The translations under genes were made by a program, and so were the position numbers. Shown piece by piece: positions 7,168-11,906 of a DNA stretch of 11,906 bases; position 1 is the first letter of the stretch, and every line of letters starts with the position of its first letter. The DNA is taken from the NCBI GenBank assembly GCA_017506845.1, contig JAFVMP010000008.1, forward strand, positions 1 to 11,906. The letters are read 5' to 3'. This DNA is from Campylobacter sp. Its GTDB lineage: Bacteria; Campylobacterota; Campylobacteria; Campylobacterales; Campylobacteraceae. Below the pieces are notes generated by a model that saw only the letters and a list, made by a program, of their open reading frames with translations, did not search any database and was not told where the DNA came from.

Positions 7168-8125
7168 TTAAAAGCTCCGAATTTAAAATATTTTTTGCTA
7201 AATTTGCTATATTAATTGGTGATATCTCATTTATGCAGTAATCGCTCTTATCTATATTTTTTGCATCGATTTTTTTGCCTGTATCAATAGTATGATTTAT
7301 AGGCGTGATAAAGCTATTTCTATGGCTTGGGCGATTTCCAAAAAGAGTGATACTAGATCTATTTTGAGCCCAAGCTAGATGAGTTATACCGCTATCATTG
7401 CCAATTACAAGTCCTACGCTTTGCATAAAATCTATTACCTTAGATAAACTCATAGGACTAAGTACTTTAGCATGAGTATTATAAGCAATTTTACTAGCAA
7501 GTTCATACTCTTTAGCATTTGCTGATATAATATTAATCTCATAATCTTTTAGCAAATTTATAACTTCATTAAACTTATCATAGCATTTGCTCATTTCGCT
7601 TGCAAATGGCGCTATTAAAATAGTTTGAGATGATTTAGGCTCTATATTTGAGATGAAACAAGCAGATTTTTGCTTGATATCATTATCATTAAAGCTAAAG
7701 CCCAAAGCAGCGCTAGCAAGAGCTAAATTTCGCCTTATAATATTCTCATTATAATCAATTTTAAACTTACTCTTATAAAATATAGAAGCTAGTGGCTCTT
7801 TTATGCTATTTTTATCAAACCCAGCTATATTGCTACCTAAAATTCTAGCTAAAAGAGCTGATTTTATAAGGCCTTGAAAATCTATAATAAGATCAAAATG
7901 ATTACTAAATTCTCTAAGAATTTTAAAGCTTTTAATAAATTTTTTATCCTTTAAAGGAAGTGCGATAACATCAACGCCATCTAAAAGATGAACAATACTG
8001 CTAAATTTTTCATCTACAAACCAGCTAATTTTAGCATCTTTAAAATGCTTTTTGATAAATTGCACAACAATGCTTGTATGAACTATATCACCAAGGGCTG
8101 AGAGTCTAATAATTGCTATTTTCAA
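7160..8125 (-). CDS. waaC: ADP-heptose:LOS heptosyltransferase I WaaC
   Basis: This adds the first heptose to Kdo on lipid A. The GT9 protein (321 aa) begins KIAIIRLSALGDIVHT (2-17), with the catalytic-base Asp at D13. DFQGLIKSALLARILGS (82-98) is a strong WaaC marker. K180 in APFASEMSKCYDKF (172-185) matches the Lys that binds ADP-heptose phosphate in E. coli WaaC, and GNDSGITHLAWA (242-253) is the donor site. The start is TTG (8123-8125): the codon just before it in frame is TAG and there is no ATG close by, while GGAAA (complement of 8131-8135) sits at ribosome-site distance. It is the first gene of the minus-strand LOS operon and is divergent from the exonuclease gene. Confidence 0.94.
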   Translation of the reverse strand: MKIAIIRLSALGDIVHTSIVVQFIKKHFKDAKISWFVDEKFSSIVHLLDGVDVIALPLKDKKFIKSFKILREFSNHFDLIIDFQGLIKSALLARILGSNIAGFDKNSIKEPLASIFYKSKFKIDYNENIIRRNLALASAALGFSFNDNDIKQKSACFISNIEPKSSQTILIAPFASEMSKCYDKFNEVINLLKDYEINIISANAKEYELASKIAYNTHAKVLSPMSLSKVIDFMQSVGLVIGNDSGITHLAWAQNRSSITLFGNRPSHRNSFITPINHTIDTGKKIDAKNIDKSDYCINEISPINIANLAKNILNSELLNG

Positions 8126-8185
8126 CTAATTTTCCAAGATTTTTTGCTATTATTTTATCTAAATTTGATTAAAAGTTGGTAATTT
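8126..8185. promoter_or_regulatory. Divergent promoter region between waaC and the exonuclease gene
   Basis: Sixty AT-rich bases separate two divergent starts. On the minus strand, GATAAAATAATAG (8159-8147) contains a -10-like TAAAAT (8157-8152), followed by GGAAA and the waaC TTG. On the plus strand, TATTAT at 8148-8153, after a T run, is a possible -10 for the exonuclease gene 32 bases before its ATG. The two candidates overlap, so the promoters may compete. The plus-strand ribosome site is weak. These are motif readings only. Confidence 0.45.
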
Positions 8186-8995
8186 ATGAGCGGTTATATA
8201 TGTGTATTTGATTGTGAGACTGTGCCTGATTGTGATTCTTTAAGAGAGGCTTATGGTTATGAAGGCGATGATAAGAGTGTAGCACAAATGGCACTTGAGG
8301 CGCAAAAAGAGCGAAGTGGAAGTGAGTTTTTGCCAGTTTGTTTTCATAAAGTAGTAACTATTAGTGCAGTAATAGCTGATGAGTTTGGTAGATTTAAAAG
8401 AGTATCTACAATTGCTGGAGATAGTGAAGAGAAAAAAATAGCTGAATTTATTAAATTTATAAATGAGCATAATCCTAGACTTGTAAGTTATAATGGTAGA
8501 GGCTTTGATCTACCTATGCTGATGATAAGAGCGATGCGTTATAATATAGAAGCTAGCGAGTATTTTAACACCAATGATAGGGCTAATGGCAAGGATAAAT
8601 GGTGTAATTATAGAAGTAGGTATGATGGAGTTTTTCATCTTGATTTGCTTGATCATATTAGCGATTTTAAGGCTGTAAGTGGGCTAAAGCTAGATCTGCT
8701 TTGTGCTAGTTTAAATCTACCTGGTAAATATGATGTTTGTGGCGATGAGGTAATGAGCTTATACTATAATGGACAGCAAGATAAAATTGATGAATATTGC
8801 GAATCTGATACGCTAAATACATATTGGTTATTTTTAAAATATGAATTATTGCGTGGTAGGTTAAATTTAGATGATTATGCTAATTATTTAAGCTTGATGA
8901 ATGAGTATCTAAACACCCAAAAATCAAATATGAGTTATAGCATAGTATTTGATAGATATATAAAAAATGAACTTGATAGATTGGGGCGTAGATGA
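8186..8995 (+). CDS. Predicted 3'-5' exonuclease of the PolB exonuclease family (DEDDy)
   Basis: A 269-aa stand-alone exonuclease domain of the kind described as related to the proofreading domain of DNA polymerase B; it should remove nucleotides from 3' ends in a two-metal reaction. Motif ExoI is FDCETVPD (8-15), with D9 and E11. ExoII is VSYNGRGFDLP (100-110), with D108. ExoIII is YCESD (204-208), where Tyr and Asp are three residues apart, the DEDDy form. Family members share the 'CFHKVVTIS' type segment, seen at 52-60. There is no polymerase domain, signal peptide or membrane segment, so it is cytoplasmic. It opens a coupled cluster: its TGA overlaps the ligase ATG by 4 bases. The physiological substrate is unknown. 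Confidence 0.88.
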   Translation: MSGYICVFDCETVPDCDSLREAYGYEGDDKSVAQMALEAQKERSGSEFLPVCFHKVVTISAVIADEFGRFKRVSTIAGDSEEKKIAEFIKFINEHNPRLVSYNGRGFDLPMLMIRAMRYNIEASEYFNTNDRANGKDKWCNYRSRYDGVFHLDLLDHISDFKAVSGLKLDLLCASLNLPGKYDVCGDEVMSLYYNGQQDKIDEYCESDTLNTYWLFLKYELLRGRLNLDDYANYLSLMNEYLNTQKSNMSYSIVFDRYIKNELDRLGRR

Positions 8996-9807
8996 TTAGA
9001 ATATGTTTATTAATTTGGTTAGTTTGTTCTAGCGCTTTTTCTTCTGTAATGCTTCTTAAAGAGTATAAAGATGAAAATCTAACTGGCTGGATGATGAGCG
9101 AAAAATATGATGGCGTGCGTGCTATTTGGGACGGCAAGGAGTTAAAAAGTCGTAATGGTAATATAATTAATGCACCATCTAGCTTTATAGCTCAATTACC
9201 TAATTTTGCACTTGATGGAGAGCTGTGGAGCAATAGAGGAGAGTTTGAGCTAATTGCTTCTATTGTACTAGATGAAAATCCCGATATTAAAGCATGGCAA
9301 AATATTAAATATATGGTATTTGATCTACCTAAATTTGATGGAAATTTAAGTGATAAAATGGCCTATTTAGAAGAGTTTTTAAGCCTAAATCCAAGTAGTT
9401 TTATAAAAGTTGTAAAGCAAATATATATCCAAAATAATTCACATGCTTTTGCCTTTTTAGATGAGATTGTAAGTAAAGGTGGTGAAGGTATAGTGGTTCG
9501 TGATCCAAATGCATCATATATAAGCGGCCGAAGTGATAAAATATTAAAATTAAAAAAGTGGAATGATAGTGAATGTCAAATAGTAGCCATAAATAATGGC
9601 AAAGGTAAGTATGAAGGTGCTATGGGTTCAGTAGATTGTGTAGATATTTTTAGTAAAATTAAATTTAAAATCGGATCTGGATTTAGTGATGAAATACGAA
9701 AAAATCCCCCAAAAATAGGCACTATAATCACATATAAATTTCAAAATCTAACCAATAACAATAAGCCAAGATTTCCAGTATTTTTACGAATTAAAAGAGG
9801 TGAATAG
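8992..9807 (+). CDS. Exported ATP-dependent DNA ligase, minimal type (LigE-like)
   Basis: A 271-aa ligase that seals DNA nicks using ATP. The N-terminus is a signal peptide: a hydrophobic run at 3-16 after Arg, ending around SAFSS, so the mature enzyme is probably periplasmic. The nucleotidyltransferase domain has motif I KYDGVR (38-43; K38 takes AMP), SRNGN (53-57), motif III DGELW (75-79), motif IV GEGIVVRDP (164-172) and motif V LKLKKW (185-190). A C-terminal OB fold (about 192-271) completes it, with no zinc finger or BRCT domain, as in the small accessory ligases of Neisseria, Haemophilus and Vibrio. Such ligases have been linked to extracellular DNA, competence and biofilm, but the role here is inferred. 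The essential replicative ligase would be a separate NAD-dependent enzyme. Confidence 0.9.
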   Translation: MIRICLLIWLVCSSAFSSVMLLKEYKDENLTGWMMSEKYDGVRAIWDGKELKSRNGNIINAPSSFIAQLPNFALDGELWSNRGEFELIASIVLDENPDIKAWQNIKYMVFDLPKFDGNLSDKMAYLEEFLSLNPSSFIKVVKQIYIQNNSHAFAFLDEIVSKGGEGIVVRDPNASYISGRSDKILKLKKWNDSECQIVAINNGKGKYEGAMGSVDCVDIFSKIKFKIGSGFSDEIRKNPPKIGTIITYKFQNLTNNNKPRFPVFLRIKRGE

Positions 9808-10047
9808 ATGAAAAAAATTATATTTTTATGCGTATTGATCGTTAGCTTAAATGCACTAATACTATATGAGCCAAAAACAAAAGAGCAAAAAGAGGGCTAC
9901 AAATATGGTCAGACGATGCGAATGCTAGGTATGGGCAAATGGGAGTGTGATAGGAAATTTAAAAATATCGATAGTGAAAAACTAGAGTGGTGCGAATATG
10001 GTTGGGTTGATAAAAGTGAGGAGATAGATGCTAGAAAGCTTGATTAA
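9808..10047 (+). CDS. Small exported protein of unknown function
   Basis: A 79-aa protein that I do not recognise. MKKIIFLCVLIVSLNALIL is a clear signal peptide (cleavage probably near N15-A16 or L17). The mature part of about 60 residues is polar, with an EQKEGYKYGQTMRMLG region (26-41) and two Cys, C47 and C62, that could form a disulphide in the periplasm. Tyr and Trp cluster in KWEC (44-47) and WCEYGW (61-66). There is no lipobox. AGAGGTGA (9796-9803) is a good ribosome site, and the ATG follows the ligase stop directly (TAGATG), so it is translated with the ligase. It overlaps pseH by 20 bases. Confidence 0.8.
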   Translation: MKKIIFLCVLIVSLNALILYEPKTKEQKEGYKYGQTMRMLGMGKWECDRKFKNIDSEKLEWCEYGWVDKSEEIDARKLD

Positions 10048-10507
10048 TGGTATAAGGCTGGTTAATTTTACTAGCTTAGATACTAAAGAGATAAAAATGA
10101 TTTATAATTGGCGAAATAATCCTAAAATCGCTAAATATATGATAAATAAAAGCATAACATGGGATGAGCATTTAGGCTTTATAGATAGCCTTAAAAATTT
10201 TCAAGATAAGATCTATTTTTTAGTCTATAAAGATGATTTAGCAATTGGAGTTATCTCTTTTGTAAATATCTCTAAAAGCTCTTGTGAATTTGGGATATAC
10301 GCTAGTCCAGATGTGCGTGGTATGGGCGATTTACTTATGGGTGTGATTATAGATTATGCGTTTAATAGACTTTGCATTAAAGAGATTTTAGCTAAGGCTT
10401 TTATAGATAATTTAAAAGCTATAGCACTTTATAAAAAATTTGAGTTTAATATAATTAAAAAGGATAAAGATATGATATATTTTAGTCGTAAAAAAGATAA
10501 CATTTAA
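10028..10507 (+). CDS. pseH: PseH, N-acetyltransferase of pseudaminic acid biosynthesis
   Basis: A GNAT-fold enzyme (159 aa) that acetylates UDP-4-amino-4,6-dideoxy-N-acetyl-beta-L-altrosamine at N4, using acetyl-CoA, on the way to the pseudaminic acid that decorates flagellin. It resembles C. jejuni PseH along its length: NFTSLDTKEIKMIYNWRN (13-30), EHLGFI (47-52), IGVISFVNI (73-81), SCEFGIYASP (85-94) with the acetyl-CoA loop DVRGMGDLLMG (95-105), and a KAIALYKKF segment. The visible start adds about 8 residues (MLESLING) before the point where the C. jejuni protein begins. It is supported by GAGGAG (10018-10023) just before ATG 10028. No other pse genes are visible; the gene is coupled to the secreted-protein and ligase genes instead. 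Confidence 0.9.
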   Translation: MLESLINGIRLVNFTSLDTKEIKMIYNWRNNPKIAKYMINKSITWDEHLGFIDSLKNFQDKIYFLVYKDDLAIGVISFVNISKSSCEFGIYASPDVRGMGDLLMGVIIDYAFNRLCIKEILAKAFIDNLKAIALYKKFEFNIIKKDKDMIYFSRKKDNI

Positions 10508-10530
10508 TATAAGATCTCTTTGCCAAAAAA

Positions 10531-10569
10531 ACTTTTAGCATAATCTAATCCAATAAATTAACTAAAAGT
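10531..10569. repeat. Weak inverted repeat after pseH
   Basis: ACTTTTAG (10531-10538) and CTAAAAGT (10562-10569) are perfect 8-base reverse complements with a 23-base AT-rich loop. This could be a poor hairpin in the pseH 3' end. There is no U run after it, and in AT-rich DNA such pairs arise by chance. Confidence 0.3.
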
Positions 10570-10574
10570 CAAAT

Positions 10575-10607
10575 TTATAGCCAAGATGAGAGTTAAATTG
10601 GCTATAA
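10575..10607. promoter_or_regulatory. Inverted repeat overlapping the galE promoter (possible operator)
   Basis: TTATAGCCAA (10575-10584) and TTGGCTATAA (10598-10607) are a perfect 10-base inverted repeat around a 13-base spacer. The right arm contains five of the six bases of the galE -10 box. A dimeric regulator binding here would block RNA polymerase. An RNA hairpin is less likely to matter because transcription of galE should start downstream of it; as a pseH terminator it lacks a U run. Confidence 0.5.
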
Positions 10608-10608
10608 T
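10603..10608 (+). promoter_or_regulatory. -10 box of galE
   Basis: A perfect TATAAT in GGCTATAATATTGC lies 22 bases before the galE ATG, leaving a leader of roughly 15-20 bases. No convincing -35 is visible, which is normal for Campylobacter sigma-70 promoters. It lies in the right arm of the 10575-10607 inverted repeat. Confidence 0.65.
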
Positions 10609-10620
10609 ATTGCAAATTTA

Positions 10621-10625
10621 AGGAG
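10621..10625 (+). promoter_or_regulatory. Ribosome binding site fixing the galE start
   Basis: AGGAG lies 5 bases before ATG 10631. An in-frame GTG at 10625-10627 overlaps this site and would have no ribosome site at the proper distance, so ATG 10631 is the start. Confidence 0.8.
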
Positions 10626-10630
10626 TGAAA

Positions 10631-11620
10631 ATGAATATTTTGATAACTGGTGGTGCTGGATATATTGGCTCACATGTATTAAAGGCTTTATTAGAGCGTG
10701 CAACTGATAAGATAACTGTAATTGATAATTTTTATAGTGGTTCGCAAGATGCATTAGTAGCACTTGAGAGTGTAGGCAAATTTGATTTTATCAAATGCGA
10801 TTTAGCTGATACTGCTCATCTTAAAGAGATTTTTGCTTCGCATAAATTTGATGCTATTATACATTTTGCTGCGTATATAGAGGTGTTTGAGAGCATGAAA
10901 AATCCATTAAAATACTATCTAAACAATACTGCAAATACAGCAAATCTTATTAATCTTGCGGTGGAATTTGGTGTAGAGAAGTTCATATTTAGCTCTACAG
11001 CTGCAACTTATGGTGAGCCAAAAGATGGAGTAGTATGTGAAAATAGTCCACAAAATCCTATAAATCCATATGGCACATCAAAGCTAATGAGTGAGCAAAT
11101 TTTAAAAGACGCAGCCGCTGCAAATAGTAAATTTAAGTATGGGATTTTAAGATATTTTAATGTTGCTGGAGCTTCAAGCGACTCTTTAATTGGCCAAAAC
11201 TATCCAAACGCAACTCATTTAATTAAAGTAGCAACACAAACAATAACTGGCAAAAGACCAAATATGAGTATTTTTGGGCGTGATTATGATACTAAAGATG
11301 GAACTTGCATTAGAGATTATATTCATATTGAAGACCTTGCTAGCGCTCATTTAGCGGTTTTAGATTATTTAAATAGCAATGATAGTGATATCTTTAATGT
11401 TGGATATGGGCATGGATTTAGCGTACTTGAGGTTATAGATACTGCTAAAAAGATAAGCGGTGTGGATTTTGAAGTAATAGACGCGCCAAGACGCTTAGGC
11501 GATCCTGCTGTGCTTATAGCAGATTCATCTAAGCTTAGAAACCTTACATCATGGAAGCCTAAAAAGGATAATCTAGAAACTATAATCGCCTCAGCACTTG
11601 CATGGGAGAAAAAGATTTAG
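10631..11620 (+). CDS. galE: UDP-hexose 4-epimerase GalE/Gne
   Basis: An NAD-dependent short-chain dehydrogenase-type epimerase (329 aa from the chosen ATG). It interconverts UDP-Glc/UDP-Gal and, in the Campylobacter Gne form, probably also UDP-GlcNAc/UDP-GalNAc, feeding LOS and glycan synthesis in the cytoplasm. Visible features are the NAD-binding GGAGYIGSH (7-15), the catalytic SST (121-123), Y147-x3-K151 in NPYGTSKLMSE (145-155), and the FNVAGA (176-181) and GTCIRDYIHIEDLASAHL (224-241) segments. It closely resembles C. jejuni Gne as I recall it, for example AAYIEVFESMKNPLKYY and FNVGYGHGFSV. It has its own promoter and strong ribosome site, and is separate from the pseH cluster by 123 bases. 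GalNAc activity cannot be settled by reading; gne is an alternative name. Confidence 0.93.
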   Translation: MNILITGGAGYIGSHVLKALLERATDKITVIDNFYSGSQDALVALESVGKFDFIKCDLADTAHLKEIFASHKFDAIIHFAAYIEVFESMKNPLKYYLNNTANTANLINLAVEFGVEKFIFSSTAATYGEPKDGVVCENSPQNPINPYGTSKLMSEQILKDAAAANSKFKYGILRYFNVAGASSDSLIGQNYPNATHLIKVATQTITGKRPNMSIFGRDYDTKDGTCIRDYIHIEDLASAHLAVLDYLNSNDSDIFNVGYGHGFSVLEVIDTAKKISGVDFEVIDAPRRLGDPAVLIADSSKLRNLTSWKPKKDNLETIIASALAWEKKI

Positions 11621-11672
11621 ATTTGTTATATATTGCGATCTTGCTTGCAAAAGTGATAAATAATTTTAAATT

Positions 11673-11699
11673 TTTAGCTCCAGCAAAGTTGGAGCTAAA
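11673..11699. terminator. Hairpin between galE and the convergent gene
   Basis: TTTAGCTCCA (11673-11682) pairs perfectly with TGGAGCTAAA (11690-11699) around the 7-base loop GCAAAGT, giving a 10-base-pair stem 52 bases after the galE stop. The following sequence (TCTCAAATAATA) is AT-rich but has no T run, so it is at best an imperfect intrinsic terminator for galE. It might instead protect the 3' end of the message. Confidence 0.5.
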
Positions 11700-11764
11700 T
11701 CTCAAATAATATATAATGGCTTTACCATCTTTGTGATAAAAAATAAATTTTATCTATTTTCTAG

Positions 11765-11795
11765 CTAAATTGGCTATGATTCTAGCCAAATTTAG
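11765..11795. repeat. Imperfect inverted repeat downstream of galE
   Basis: CTAAATTGGCTA (11765-11776) and TAGCCAAATTTAG (11783-11795) are reverse complements except for one extra T, with a 6-base loop. It lies 12 bases past the stop of the convergent partial gene, and on the minus strand is followed by an AT-rich stretch with a short T run, so it could terminate that gene. It shares the TTGGCTA/TAGCCAA core and the 12-mer TAAATTGGCTAT with the repeat in front of galE. Confidence 0.45.
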
Positions 11796-11807
11796 TATTT
11801 AAAATGA

Positions 11808-11906
11808 TTAATTACAACCGCAATGTCCGCAGCAACTAGCTACTGGATGAAGCTCATCGATATAGAATTTAACTGAGTTTAATCCCTCTTTTTTAGCCCA
11901 CTCATA
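11808..11906 (-). CDS. C-terminus of an unidentified protein with a Cys/His-rich tail (partial)
   Basis: An open minus-strand frame enters from the right edge and ends with TAA (complement of 11808-11810). The 32 visible residues begin YEWAKKEGLNSVKFYIDEL and end HPVASCCGHCGCN. The last nine residues contain four Cys and one His, a likely metal-binding tail. I do not recognise the family, and the rest of the gene lies outside the window. It converges on galE with 187 bases between. Confidence 0.65.
   Translation of the reverse strand, partial: YEWAKKEGLNSVKFYIDELHPVASCCGHCGCN

Noticed and set aside
8880..9137. Minus-strand open frame of 85 codons across the exonuclease/ligase junction
   Set aside because: It is antisense to two well-supported genes, has no ribosome site, and its product looks like low-complexity reverse translation.
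10625..10630. GTG at 10625 as the galE start
   Set aside because: It overlaps the AGGAG ribosome site and would leave no site upstream; ATG 10631 is well placed and matches the usual N-terminus.
11735..11754. GATAAAA/TTTTATC inverted pair as a terminator
   Set aside because: Only seven A/T-dominated pairs with no T run; expected by chance in such AT-rich sequence.
1..11906. Homopolymer G/C tracts typical of Campylobacter phase variation, CRISPR arrays and tRNA genes
   Set aside because: No run of G or C longer than about five was seen, no regularly spaced repeats, and no cloverleaf-like sequence.

Overview
The window comes from an epsilonproteobacterium, most likely a Campylobacter species other than C. 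jejuni. The base composition is AT-rich, the promoters are of the TATAAT type with little visible -35, and genes are tightly packed with short overlaps. The heptose genes, Gne-like GalE and PseH all resemble Campylobacter proteins as I recall them. No database search was run, so the species is an inference.

Region 1 (1-1999, + strand) is the end of an ADP-heptose operon: the last codons of a probable hldD, then hldE and gmhA. GmhA isomerises sedoheptulose 7-phosphate, HldE phosphorylates and adenylylates the heptose, and HldD epimerises the product to ADP-L-glycero-D-manno-heptose.

Region 2 (2000-3244) is a lone type I restriction specificity gene (hsdS) with its own -10 box, lying between two lipooligosaccharide (LOS) gene blocks. 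It has two recognition domains, but its last conserved helical segment is out of frame. The break lies at a (GA)5 dinucleotide tract, and (GA)4 would restore a 399-residue protein. No hsdM, hsdR, integrase or transposase is visible. This is the most interesting item in the window.

Region 3 (8125-3274, - strand) is the inner-core LOS operon, in transcription order waaC, waaM/htrB, waaQ-like, a WaaG-like GT4 glycosyltransferase and waaF. It uses the ADP-heptose made by region 1, adds core sugars and acylates lipid A. waaC starts at TTG and waaF at GTG.

Region 4 (8186-10507, + strand, divergent from waaC) is a tightly coupled cluster: a PolB-type DEDDy 3'-5' exonuclease, an ATP-dependent DNA ligase with a signal peptide, a small exported protein of unknown function, and PseH, the acetyltransferase of pseudaminic acid synthesis used in flagellin glycosylation.

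Region 5 (10508-11906) holds galE/gne with its own promoter, flanked on both sides by inverted repeats sharing the TTGGCTA/TAGCCAA core. At the window end is the C-terminus of an unidentified convergent gene ending in a Cys/His-rich tail. I saw no rRNA, tRNA, CRISPR array or insertion sequence, and no gene-free stretch longer than 300 bases.
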